This document shows, in pieces, positions 9,516-17,265 of a stretch of 64,000 nt of DNA. This DNA is from Veillonellaceae bacterium. GTDB lineage: Bacteria; Bacillota; Negativicutes; Veillonellales; Dialisteraceae. The number at the start of each line of letters is the position of its first letter. The stretch's first letter is position 1. Location of the stretch: assembly GCA_025992895.1 (NCBI GenBank), contig DAJPGA010000001.1, positions 1,003,001 to 1,067,000 on the forward strand, read 5' to 3'. Position numbers and translations under genes: made by a program. Below the pieces are notes generated by a model, which saw only the letters and a program-made list of their open reading frames with translations, was not told the origin of the DNA and did no database searches.

Positions 9516-9950
9516 TACAGCATCCTTTCCGGAGAAACTCCTGAAGGCTTTTCTGCAACGAGCGGGAACGAAAAAGAGCGCATTCCAAAACAGAATGCGC
9601 CCTAAATGGGGATCAGGATATGGGAAATAAAAAAGCATCCCCGAAGGATGCCAGCTATTCTGAACCATGCATTCGTCTCGGTCATTACAATCCAAGCGAT
9701 ATGAATTTTAAGCAAGGCACGCGCGGATCTCTTGTTTCCATGCTCCGCTATGATTCAGCTGATATCATGCAGGTGGAAATTTCCAGTTCCATAAGCGCTG
9801 GCCATTCTTTCCTTTCATAAGACTCTGTAAAGATGCCCTTGAATGGAGGTGTATGGCCCATGCCTTTCGGGAAAAGGATACCCCATGAGGAATGACTTGT
9901 CAAGGTCAAAAAAGCAATTTGACAAATTGGGAGATGCATTATAAAATAAA
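9516..9950 (-). promoter_or_regulatory. panC 5' region: possible promoter and two stacked terminator-like hairpins; otherwise unexplained
   Basis: Read on the minus strand, a TTGACA box near 9900 with TATCCT 17 bases downstream could be a promoter. A possible folded region follows (for example GCGGA..TCCGC near 9730-9755). Next come a hairpin GCATCC-TTCG-GGATGC with T6 (about 9627-9653) and a second hairpin GCGCATTC/GAATGCGC with TCTTTTT (about 9572-9599). Two intrinsic terminators in series before panC suggest transcription attenuation of the pantothenate operon. A short frame at 9748-9939 (63 codons) is open but has no recognised homology that I can name. The known pan RNA motif of Firmicutes pan operons is one candidate, though I cannot confirm its fold here. 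Confidence 0.45.
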
Positions 9951-10051
9951 GTCCTTGAATTCAAAAATATGCCATTTTTCACTTAATTTTATACTACAGA
10001 TAGTATATAATAAATGTATAAGGGAAAACCTAGGCGGAAGGAGGAGTCCTC

Positions 10052-10573
10052 ATGAAGAAATTGGCAATAACGGCGGCAGCAGTGCTGGCAGCGGCATTCC
10101 TTGGGACAGGCACAGCGCATGCCCTTGTACCAGGCGTAGATATCATGGACACGGAAGTTGGCTACGGATACAATGCAGCCAAAGACGGCATCCATAGTGC
10201 CCATATTGAAATCAAACCGATCCCGAAAGTAGTCGTGGGCGCGGAATACCGGCACTGGAACCATGCAGGCAATGAAACGGATGTGTATGCAAAGTACAAA
10301 ATCGGCCACCTCTATATCGGCGCAGGCAATAGAAACTATTATGACAGAGATGCGAAGCTTTTCGGACTTGTTGAAGGACGCGCAAACGTCTTGGGACCAG
10401 TCGATGCTTATGCAGGCCTCAAAGTATCCAGCGAAGAACGCGAATACAAAGCAGGACTCCAGCTCGATCTCGTACCGACATCGTTTGATGTGGATGTCAA
10501 CTACACCTACTATGACAGAGATGATGTCAAGAACGAAGGCGGCCTTGGCGTCGGTCTCAACTATCACTTCTAA
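10052..10573 (+). CDS. small outer-membrane beta-barrel protein (YfaZ-like)
   Basis: The protein has 173 residues. A signal peptide covers residues 1-24 (ending in GTAHA). The mature part alternates polar and hydrophobic residues in short strands (AEYRHW, VYAKYKIGHLYIGAGNRNYY, DAYAGLKVSS, VDVNYTYYD) and ends in a terminal aromatic (GLNYHF), the usual BAM recognition signal. About eight strands fit the length. This supports a diderm cell envelope. The function is unknown. GGAAGGAGG lies 5' of the ATG, and a TATAAT box at 10006-10011 probably belongs to its promoter. Confidence 0.75.
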   Translation: MKKLAITAAAVLAAAFLGTGTAHALVPGVDIMDTEVGYGYNAAKDGIHSAHIEIKPIPKVVVGAEYRHWNHAGNETDVYAKYKIGHLYIGAGNRNYYDRDAKLFGLVEGRANVLGPVDAYAGLKVSSEEREYKAGLQLDLVPTSFDVDVNYTYYDRDDVKNEGGLGVGLNYHF

Positions 10574-10588
10574 GAGCCATAAAAAAAA

Positions 10589-10624
10589 CTGCATGCAGCA
10601 GATTGCGTGCAGTCTTTTTTTATT
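10589..10624. terminator. terminator after the small beta-barrel gene
   Basis: ACTGCATGCA and TGCGTGCAGT form a 10-bp stem with a six-base loop followed by CTTTTTTT; an A-tract on the 5' side lets it serve the convergent gene at 10639-11439 too. Confidence 0.8.
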
Positions 10625-10638
10625 TTACATACAGCGGG

Positions 10639-11439
10639 TTATTCGTCAGTGATTTTGTCGATGTCCGGTCTTCTGTCGCGGAATACATTGATCTGTGAAC
10701 GGACTTCCTGAATGACGTCCGTATCGATGCGGCCGAAAGCGATTTCCTCTTCGTCTTCCAAACGGCAGATTTCTTCGCCCCATGGATCGAGGAGGAGTGA
10801 ATTTCCTGCATATTCCAGTCCGCCCGAGCGGCCGGCCTGATTGACAGCGGCGAGGTAGAACTGGTTTTCAATGGCCCTTGCCTGATTGAGGCGTACCCAG
10901 TGGGTGTTCCTGATCTTTGGCCATGCGGCAGGGACGAAGAAGAGGTCGACGCCCATCAGAGCTTCCCTTCTGATCAGTTCCGGGAAGCGGATGTCGTAGC
11001 AGACAGCCATGGAGCAGGCGACGCCGTCCAGATTGAAGTGGGCGAGGTGGTCTCCCATGCGGAAATAGCCAGGCTCACCGGAGAGTGAGAAGCCGTGGAT
11101 CTTATCAAAGGTTTCCGCAATCTTCCCTTCGCGGTTGAAAACGTAGGAGCGGTTCAGGATATCATTCCCTATTTTGGCAGCGACCGTTCCTCCGACGATA
11201 TTGACATTGTTGTTTTTAGCGAACGTAGAGAGCATCTCCTGCGTTCTTTCTCCGTTCTTGTCAGCAAGCTCGTCCAGATTCTCCGCGGGGAAGAAGCCGA
11301 CATTCCATGTCTCAGGGAGCACAAGGATGTCCGGTTCGTGCTTCATGGCCTTTTCCATGAGCTCAAGAGCGTGAGCGTAATTGACGTCGGGCTTTCCCAG
11401 CTCGACATGCATCTGCAGCAGTCCGATTCTAAGTTTCAT
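10639..11439 (-). CDS. carbon-nitrogen hydrolase (nitrilase superfamily, omega-amidase-like)
   Basis: The cytoplasmic protein has 266 residues. The catalytic triad is visible: Glu43 (VLPETW), Lys113 (DKIHGF) and Cys147 (AVCYDIRFPEL). The spacing and the WNVGFF and PAAWPKIR segments match the family branch that contains omega-amidases and YafV-like amidases acting on alpha-keto acid amides. The exact substrate is unproven. AAGGAGG precedes the ATG. A MITE-like element lies about 70 bases upstream of its start. Confidence 0.87.
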   Translation of the reverse strand: MKLRIGLLQMHVELGKPDVNYAHALELMEKAMKHEPDILVLPETWNVGFFPAENLDELADKNGERTQEMLSTFAKNNNVNIVGGTVAAKIGNDILNRSYVFNREGKIAETFDKIHGFSLSGEPGYFRMGDHLAHFNLDGVACSMAVCYDIRFPELIRREALMGVDLFFVPAAWPKIRNTHWVRLNQARAIENQFYLAAVNQAGRSGGLEYAGNSLLLDPWGEEICRLEDEEEIAFGRIDTDVIQEVRSQINVFRDRRPDIDKITDE

Positions 11440-11509
11440 ATATCCTCCTTTTCAGATGAAATGCAAGGGAAACTAAATCTTATCTATATTATAGCATTCC
11501 TGCATGATA

Positions 11510-11767
11510 AAAAGGGGCTGTGACAAAATCCGCTAAAACTCTCTTTTTCCTTTTCTCGAACGAAGTTCGAGAAAAGGGTGTTAACCTTGCTCCGAAAGGA
11601 GAAGGTGTCAGCGTAGCTGACGGATACAGTAGTTCTCGAGCAAAGCGAGGTTTTGTGGTTTTCAAACAGAACAATAAATACATTTGTTAGATAACCCTTT
11701 AATGGAATATCCCAATAGGAAAAGGGGCTGTGGCAAAATGATTACACATTTTGTCACAGCCCCTTTT
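11510..11767. mobile_element. MITE-like element with 20-bp perfect terminal inverted repeats
   Basis: The left end AAAAGGGGCTGTGACAAAAT and the right end ATTTTGTCACAGCCCCTTTT are exact reverse complements about 258 bases apart. A third, one-mismatch copy of the left end lies inside at 11719-11739 and forms a strong hairpin with the right end, which also serves as terminator for the aminopeptidase gene. Between them is a row of short hairpins: a perfect 13-bp stem with a GAA loop (11549-11577), CCTTGCTCC-GAAA-GGAGAAGG (11585-11605), GTCAGC-GTA-GCTGAC (11607-11621) and CTCG-loop-CGAG (about 11635-11650). No transposase and no credible protein are present. I could not identify a clear target-site duplication. 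Confidence 0.6.
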
Positions 11768-11779
11768 CTTTTACAAACT

Positions 11780-13060
11780 TTATGCAAAAAATGCGGTGCA
11801 TGCGTCAACCAGGTAAGCGGTATCCTTGACGCCGGCAGTCTCGTAGGAGGAGTGCATAGCCAGCTGTGCAAGGCCGATATCCACGGTCGGCATAGCCACT
11901 TTCGTGTTGGAAATGTTGCCAAGCGTCGATCCTCCGGGATTGTCGCTCCTGTTCGTGAAGGTCTGCGTCGGGATATGATTCTCTTCGCAGAGATTCCTGA
12001 AGTAAGCGGCGGAGAATGCGTTGGTGGCGTAGCTCTGGCGGGCGCTGAACTTGACGACGATGCCTCCGTTGATGACGGGGCGGTTCACAGGATCAGCGTA
12101 TTCCGGATGATTCGGATGGACAGCATGCGCATTATCGGCAGAAATCATGAAGCTTCTGGCAATGGCAGCCATCGTTTCATCATAAGAAAGGCCCAGCGAC
12201 GAAGCAAGGCGCATCAGGACATTGTAAAGGAATGTCGAACCGGCGCCCTGTGCTGTCTGACTTCCCACTTCTTCATTATCGAAGAGAGCATAGACGGAAA
12301 TGGCTTCTTCCTTCTTTCCGAGGGTGAATCCGCGGAAAGCGGCAAAAGCGCACTGCAGGTCGTCGAGCTTGGGAGAGGAAACGAATTCACGCTCTTCGCC
12401 CCAGATCGTGCCGGGCACGCGGCTGTAAAGATAAAGGTCATGAGCGAGGATATCTTCTGCTTTTACTTTGGCCGATGCGGCAATGACATCCATGAAAGGT
12501 GTCTTGCCGGAAGACAGGCCATAGAGGGGAAGAAGATCCTTCTGCACATTCCAGGACTTGTTCTGGTTCACCTGGCGGTCCATGTGGATCGCAACGGAAG
12601 GGATGACAAGCATCGTGCCGTCGACAGCGACGAGCTTCTGGGCCAGATGGCCGTTTTCCCTTGTAATCAGGCGGCCTGCTACGGAAAGCGGGCGGTCCAT
12701 CCAGGTACTCATGATCATGCCGCCGTAGCCTTCCACATTCAGACGGACATAAGGACCGTCCTTAATTTCAGGATTTTCCTTGATCTTGAATGTAGGGGAA
12801 TCGCAGTGAGCTGCGGCGATGCGGAAGAATTCTCCGCCATTCTCAGGCACGGCAAAAGCAACGAGCGCACTGCCGTCCCTGGTGACCACGTATTTCCCGC
12901 CCTTTTCAATCTGCCATGTATCTTCTTCGCGCAGCTCAGTAAAACCCGCGTAAGCAAGCGCAGCCTTCACACCGCGGACGGCATGGAAGACAGAAGGGGA
13001 CTTGGCGATGAAATGGAGCAGGTCGCGGCTCATGTCATCAGGCGTATTTAAAGGTTCCAT
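11780..13060 (-). CDS. M18 family aminopeptidase
   Basis: The protein has 426 residues, the usual size for bacterial M18 enzymes (ApeB-like). The metal-binding motifs are AAHCDSPTFKIK (His-x-Asp), the LPLYGLSSGKTPFMDVIA region, ALFDNEEVGSQTAQGAGS (the Glu-Glu pair) and ISADNAHAVHPNHPEYADP. It releases N-terminal residues, often acidic ones, from peptides in the cytoplasm. Its start codon overlaps the stop codon of the small secreted protein gene at 13060-13443 in a TAATG arrangement, so the two are co-transcribed. Its 3' end runs into the hairpin at 11719-11767. Confidence 0.94.
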   Translation of the reverse strand: MEPLNTPDDMSRDLLHFIAKSPSVFHAVRGVKAALAYAGFTELREEDTWQIEKGGKYVVTRDGSALVAFAVPENGGEFFRIAAAHCDSPTFKIKENPEIKDGPYVRLNVEGYGGMIMSTWMDRPLSVAGRLITRENGHLAQKLVAVDGTMLVIPSVAIHMDRQVNQNKSWNVQKDLLPLYGLSSGKTPFMDVIAASAKVKAEDILAHDLYLYSRVPGTIWGEEREFVSSPKLDDLQCAFAAFRGFTLGKKEEAISVYALFDNEEVGSQTAQGAGSTFLYNVLMRLASSLGLSYDETMAAIARSFMISADNAHAVHPNHPEYADPVNRPVINGGIVVKFSARQSYATNAFSAAYFRNLCEENHIPTQTFTNRSDNPGGSTLGNISNTKVAMPTVDIGLAQLAMHSSYETAGVKDTAYLVDACTAFFA

Positions 13061-13443
13061 TATTTCTTATGGTTGACTTTTCTCTGATAAACAGCTTCAG
13101 CCATTTCAGCGCGGGCTTTGACGACCGGATTGGTGGAGTTGACGGAAGTTGGTGTGAAGTTGCTGGTATAGTGCAGTGTCTTCGTTTCCTTTTCCATTTC
13201 AACGACCTGAATGGTGCCTGCTGTACGGTCATAAGCGTATGTATAGGTGCAGGTGCCGTCCGGAATCGTCTGAATAGCTACGAAATTCAGGATTTCATGG
13301 CCGTTCGTTGTTTTCTTCAGGCTTGTTTCATCAAGATCGATCGTCGTCGTGTCGTTGTACTTCCAGTAACTTTCAGCGGAGACGGTCAGTGTTCCTGCGG
13401 CAATGGCAGCAGCGGCCGCCAGAGTCATCAGCATTTTTTTCAT
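13060..13443 (-). CDS. small secreted protein of unknown function
   Basis: The protein has 127 residues with a clear signal peptide (MKKMLMTLAAAAAIAAGTLTVSA) and a mature domain of about 104 residues. The segment YWKYNDTTTIDLDETSLKKT..ILNFVAIQTIP resembles the beta-rich exported domains common in Veillonellaceae, where a value is computed against surface or field stress, but I cannot name the family. The C-terminus is basic (YQRKVNHKK). AGAGAGTGA lies before the ATG. It is the first gene of a two-gene unit with the M18 peptidase, to which it is coupled by a one-base overlap. Confidence 0.7.
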   Translation of the reverse strand: MKKMLMTLAAAAAIAAGTLTVSAESYWKYNDTTTIDLDETSLKKTTNGHEILNFVAIQTIPDGTCTYTYAYDRTAGTIQVVEMEKETKTLHYTSNFTPTSVNSTNPVVKARAEMAEAVYQRKVNHKK

Positions 13444-13936
13444 TAAAAATCACTCTCTTTCAAAAACGGGGATACTGTCCCTTGAAGTGGATACTATTCG
13501 GTGTATAACCTTTTCCATTATATCATAAAATCGATCAATGAAAGAAGAAACTATTGGTTAAGAGTCAATTTTTTTGAAATTCGAGGCATAAGAAACTGAA
13601 GCTTATGCAGCTAAGCGATTGGAGGATCATTTCGAGACCATGATGCAGGCCGTGAAGCAGGAGCATCTTCACTCCCTGGAAATTCTTGTGTCCTAAGCCT
13701 GAGGAGGTTTTCCTTTTTCTATGAGTCCTTTTTGTTTTACTGCTGTTTCCGGTTCATCCAGTCTTTGATCTGGAATGGAGGCAGGTTTTTCTTGTCAATG
13801 GCAGGAGGGGTTTTAAAGGGGATTTGCTGGTTTTCTCAAAATTATTCATTGGCTTTGAATCACTTTTTCTTTTTTCAGAGGCCTTTTCCGTATATAATGA
13901 ATATATCGGGGCATGTGGCTCCGGAAAGGAATATAT
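13444..13936. other. intergenic stretch with little content upstream of truA
   Basis: Apart from a short coding-like remnant at 13592-13696 and a TATAAT box at 13893-13898 that probably belongs to the truA promoter, I see no gene, RNA fold or repeat. The stretch is T-rich between 13700 and 13890. Confidence 0.5.
13592..13696 (+). pseudogene. possible 3' remnant of a decayed gene
   Basis: This frame encodes 34 residues (EAYAAKRLEDHFETMM, then AVKQEHLHSLEILVS) with a helical, coding-like composition. It has no start or ribosome binding site and follows directly on a stop codon. It looks like the C-terminal tail of a lost gene. The parent family is not recognisable. Confidence 0.3.
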
Positions 13937-14677
13937 ATGACAAACTATGCAATGATCGTGTCCTATGACGGGACGCGCTATGAAGGATGGCAGAAACAGA
14001 CCCGCACGAAGGAAACCATTCAGGGAAAGATCGAGGATGCGCTTCTTCAGGTGACAGGGGAGGTCTGCCAAGTGAATGGGGCCGGTAGAACGGATGCGGG
14101 CGTACATGCCAAAGGGCAGTGTGCCAATTTCCGTCTGCCTTTCCAAGTCCCGGCCGATAAGCTGATGGATGAATTGAACCGTGCTCTTCCTGATGATATC
14201 GGCATCATGTCTTTGAAGGAAGCAGCGGAGAATTTCCATGCGCGCTTTTCTTCCTCGGGGAAGCGGTACCGCTACCGCATCCGCACTGGAAGTCTCAAGA
14301 ATGTATTCGAGAGACGGTACGTGTGGCAGCTTGGAAAGCCGCTCGATGTGGAAGCAATGAGGAAGGCAGCCCGCATTCTGGAAGGGACGCATGATTTCAC
14401 TTCCTTTACCAGCAACCGCCATATGAAGAAGAGTGCGGTCAGGACGGTCGAGGAAATCCGCCTGACAGAAGAAGAAGGAGAGCTTCGTATCGACTATACG
14501 GGAGACGGCTTCCTGCAGAATATGATCCGCATCATGACAGGGACGCTTGTGGAAATCGGCGAGGGAAAGAGAAGCGCTGATGATCTTGCCGCAGTCCTTG
14601 AAGGGAAAGTCCGTGCAGAGGCTGGTTTCACGGCCCCGGCTGCAGGGCTCACGCTTCTTCGTGTATTTTACGATTAA
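13937..14677 (+). CDS. truA: tRNA pseudouridine(38-40) synthase
   Basis: The ATG at 13937, preceded by GGAAAGGA, gives 246 residues. An in-frame start eight codons earlier lacks a ribosome binding site. The catalytic Asp53 lies in GAGRTDAGVHAKGQ. Further TruA motifs are YDGTRYEGWQKQ, FHARFSSSGKRYRYRI, HDFTSFTS and YTGDGFLQNMIRIMTGTLVEIG. It isomerises uridines in the anticodon arm of tRNAs. It is monocistronic and ends at a terminator shared with the convergent usp gene. Confidence 0.96.
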   Translation: MTNYAMIVSYDGTRYEGWQKQTRTKETIQGKIEDALLQVTGEVCQVNGAGRTDAGVHAKGQCANFRLPFQVPADKLMDELNRALPDDIGIMSLKEAAENFHARFSSSGKRYRYRIRTGSLKNVFERRYVWQLGKPLDVEAMRKAARILEGTHDFTSFTSNRHMKKSAVRTVEEIRLTEEEGELRIDYTGDGFLQNMIRIMTGTLVEIGEGKRSADDLAAVLEGKVRAEAGFTAPAAGLTLLRVFYD

Positions 14678-14679
14678 AA

Positions 14680-14703
14680 AAAGCTCCCCTAAGGGAGCTT
14701 TTC
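14680..14703. terminator. bidirectional terminator between truA and usp
   Basis: AAAAGCTCCC-CTAA-GGGAGCTTTT forms a perfect 10-bp stem with a tetraloop and A/T tracts on both sides. Confidence 0.88.
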
Positions 14704-14717
14704 TCAAAACTTCTAAT

Positions 14718-15146
14718 TTATCTGATAACCATGACGGGGCATTTTACGTGGCCTAAAACATACTGGCTGACGCTTCCCATGATGAAGGAGGAAATGGCGC
14801 CTCTGCCACGGCTTCCCATGATGATCATGTCGATGTTGTTGTCTTCGGCAAGGGAAGTGATGACACGGCCCGGATCGCCGATCTTGACGAGTGCAGTCAG
14901 TCTGGTGCCGACAGGAATCTGCGCTTTCAGATTGCTTAAGACTTCTTCTGCTTGCTTTCTCATGGAAATGAAGCCGTTTTCATCGAGTGTGACCTGCAGG
15001 ACTGGATAGGCAGCGTCGTTCATGTCAGCTACGTAGAGAAGGAAGAGTTCCGCATTGTGCTTGATTGCCATATCAAGGCCGACTTTGAAAGCTTTTTCGG
15101 CAGTTTCAGAGCCGTCAACGGGGACAAGGATTTTCTTGAATTCCAT
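14718..15146 (-). CDS. universal stress protein, UspA family
   Basis: This single-domain Usp has 142 residues. The ATP-binding signature near the C-terminus reads MGSRGRGAISSFIMGSVS (G-2x-G-9x-G-S), and the N-terminus is KILVPVDGSETAEKA. These match the ATP-binding MJ0577-type Usps. It probably acts as a dimer in the cytoplasm under stress. GGAGGTG precedes the ATG. Confidence 0.93.
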   Translation of the reverse strand: MEFKKILVPVDGSETAEKAFKVGLDMAIKHNAELFLLYVADMNDAAYPVLQVTLDENGFISMRKQAEEVLSNLKAQIPVGTRLTALVKIGDPGRVITSLAEDNNIDMIIMGSRGRGAISSFIMGSVSQYVLGHVKCPVMVIR

Positions 15147-15279
15147 TCAAAACACCTCCGGGTTAAAAAAGTAAATATGCCGCTCTCTTATATCATTATA
15201 CCATGAGACTTATTCTGGAACAGGGATTGAGGCTGAAGATTTGAATATTCTTTCGGATTTTCCGAAAAAAGGAGAACAT

Positions 15280-16359
15280 ATGAAATTAAAATCAGGAAAG
15301 AAACTGCTGGGAGCTCTTCTTCTGGCATCGCTCGTCGGATTCGCATCGCTTCCTGCGGTTTCTGCAGAAGACGCATCTGCTGCAGATGGTAATGGGCCGG
15401 CTGTAGAAACGAGGGAACCTTCGTATCCGGCAGTCAACGGGCATTACAAGAATGAAGCGTTCGGCATGGAGTTCGATCTTCCATCTGCTTATACGGAAGA
15501 TGCAGGGGACAAGCCGTACATGTACCAGGCACACCTTACGGATTACAATATGGGACTGATGGTCCTGATGCAGGGAAGAAAGGCAGGAATTTCTGACAGC
15601 CGCCTGAAGGAAGAAGTCAAGCAGGTCGAAGAGATTCCGGACCAGATGGCTAAGGGTTCCAAGGATGTCAAAATCATGGACAAGAAGATGGTGAAGGCCG
15701 GCGGCTATGATACGCTCCAGTTTGCTGTCCGCGGCGAGCATGACGGGAAACCGTTCATCAGCGTCAATGATTTCATCCTCACAAATTCAGCGACGTACAT
15801 GATGAGTTTCACCATGAAGGATACGGATTACAAGAATAATCAGAATGAAATTAATGAAATCCTGAAGAGTGTCCGCTTCTTTACCGTATGGAGGACAGAA
15901 CCGGTCCGCACGACAAAGTATGCGTATGATCTTCCAGTGGATGTGAAGGTGGGAGCTTCCGGCGGCATCAATCCGGATCATATCCTCCTTGGGACGAATG
16001 GAAGGCTGCTGACGGGCGTCATGGTCGTCAAATCATCGAAGAGGGAATCACTTTCCTTCTGGCCGGAAAACCTTTCTGGACTCACTGAAGAGGAGAAGAA
16101 GGGAGTCCTTGACCGTCTTAAAGGCTACCTTTCCCTGGATCCTGCCATGAAGGAAGCCAAACATCTCACGATGGATTTCATGCAGATGAAGGCAGGGGAT
16201 GCAGTCAGGGTCGATTATGATATCGACGATGAACATACGTCTGCCTGGTACTTTGCCAAGGATAAGAATTTCATCTGCTTCGACTATACGTATGGAAAGG
16301 AAGATGCTGACTACGCGGCAGGAATCGTTGAAAAGTCGGCAGCATCCATTACGCTGTAA
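15280..16359 (+). CDS. exported protein of unknown function
   Basis: The ATG at 15280 (with GGAG 6 bases before it) gives 359 residues. A signal peptide covers residues 1-29 (ending in PAVSA). Two similar alpha/beta halves follow. The first (about 50-205) contains FGMEFDLPSAY and ILKSVRFF; the second (about 210-355) contains YAYDLPVDVKVG and a matching C-terminal helix. The halves recall PsbP/DUF1795-like folds, but I do not claim the family. It is probably periplasmic. The next gene starts 66 bases downstream. Confidence 0.65.
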   Translation: MKLKSGKKLLGALLLASLVGFASLPAVSAEDASAADGNGPAVETREPSYPAVNGHYKNEAFGMEFDLPSAYTEDAGDKPYMYQAHLTDYNMGLMVLMQGRKAGISDSRLKEEVKQVEEIPDQMAKGSKDVKIMDKKMVKAGGYDTLQFAVRGEHDGKPFISVNDFILTNSATYMMSFTMKDTDYKNNQNEINEILKSVRFFTVWRTEPVRTTKYAYDLPVDVKVGASGGINPDHILLGTNGRLLTGVMVVKSSKRESLSFWPENLSGLTEEEKKGVLDRLKGYLSLDPAMKEAKHLTMDFMQMKAGDAVRVDYDIDDEHTSAWYFAKDKNFICFDYTYGKEDADYAAGIVEKSAASITL

Positions 16360-16425
16360 CAGGTGATTTCCTTTTTATAAAAGCTCCTTTATAATAGAGG
16401 AAATGAGTATGACGGAGGTGCGGTT

Positions 16426-17205
16426 TTGTTATTTAATCTTTTTGGAAGCAATAAAAAACAGGAATTTATTGATGGATATGCCCAGAAACTAGCTGATGCG
16501 GCTGTCGAGGGTGAAATCGATGCAGATCTCCTGGAAGAGCTGATCGATTATGCCCGCGAGCATGACCTCAGCAACAAGCAGCTCGCCAGCGCACAGGCGC
16601 TTGCCTGTGACAAGGCCTTCGAGGAGCTTTTCCAGAACGGGTACCTGGATGATGACGAGTATGATCTCTACAAGGATCTCATCGATACCTGCTACATGCT
16701 GAAGGAAGACCAGAAGTACAAGTACACGACGATTTCCAAACGCTGCAATGCAATCTACAAGATCCAGGAAAAGGGCCTTCTTCCGAAGGTGGATCCTGAA
16801 TTTGCCAATGTGGATTACAGGGAGGGCGAGGACCTTCACTTCGCAGGTCCGGCCAAGCTGATGAAGGAAGAAAGCGGTGCAGAAAAGCTCTCCGGCGGTG
16901 TCATCACCAAGGGAACCTACTACAAGACGGGCGGCCCGATGGTTGGGGAATCCCCGAAGGGCTGGAAGGAAAACGGACCGGGCGTGCTCTGGATCACGAC
17001 CGAACGTATCGGATACCGCGGAAAGAAAGGAAAGTTCACTCTTGAGATTGAAGATCTCGATCATGCCGAACTTGCCAAGGGACTTCTTCTTTTCTATGAA
17101 AAGGGAGAAGAACATCCGGAAGCCGTCAAGCTTGACGATCCGGAAATGGCAGGCCTTATCCTTTCCCGTATCATCAACGGTCCGCCGGAAGAATCCGAAG
17201 AATGA
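16426..17205 (+). CDS. unknown cytoplasmic protein with a C-terminal PH/GRAM-like domain
   Basis: The protein has 259 residues. The start is TTG: GGAGGT lies 6 bases upstream, and the nearby ATGs are in another frame. A TATAAT box at 16390-16395 fits a promoter. Residues 10-120 are helical and acidic (DADLLEELIDYAREHDLSNKQ). Residues 160-250 look like a bacterial PH/GRAM barrel (GVLWITTERIGYRGKKGKFTLEIED, then LLLFYEKG and MAGLILSRI). The function is unknown. A terminator follows the stop codon. Confidence 0.65.
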   Translation: MLFNLFGSNKKQEFIDGYAQKLADAAVEGEIDADLLEELIDYAREHDLSNKQLASAQALACDKAFEELFQNGYLDDDEYDLYKDLIDTCYMLKEDQKYKYTTISKRCNAIYKIQEKGLLPKVDPEFANVDYREGEDLHFAGPAKLMKEESGAEKLSGGVITKGTYYKTGGPMVGESPKGWKENGPGVLWITTERIGYRGKKGKFTLEIEDLDHAELAKGLLLFYEKGEEHPEAVKLDDPEMAGLILSRIINGPPEESEE

Positions 17206-17218
17206 AATAAAATGACAG

Positions 17219-17262
17219 ATAAAAAGCTCTGCAGGCAACGGTCCGGCAGAGCTTTTTCTTAT
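17219..17262. terminator. bidirectional terminator
   Basis: AAAAAGCTCTGC and GGCAGAGCTTTTT form a long stem between the convergent genes ending at 17205 and 17266. Confidence 0.85.
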
Positions 17263-17265
17263 TTC

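Noticed and set aside
9516..9695. 60-codon N-terminal extension of panC
   Set aside because: The extension covers terminator-like hairpins and does not resemble PanC; the ATG at 9515 has a ribosome binding site and gives the normal length.
9748..9939. 63-codon frame on the minus strand upstream of panC
   Set aside because: No ribosome binding site that convinces, no known family, and it lies in a stretch better explained as a leader; kept only as part of the leader entry.
11489..11683. 64-codon minus-strand frame within the MITE-like element
   Set aside because: It translates palindromic hairpin sequence and has no start context.
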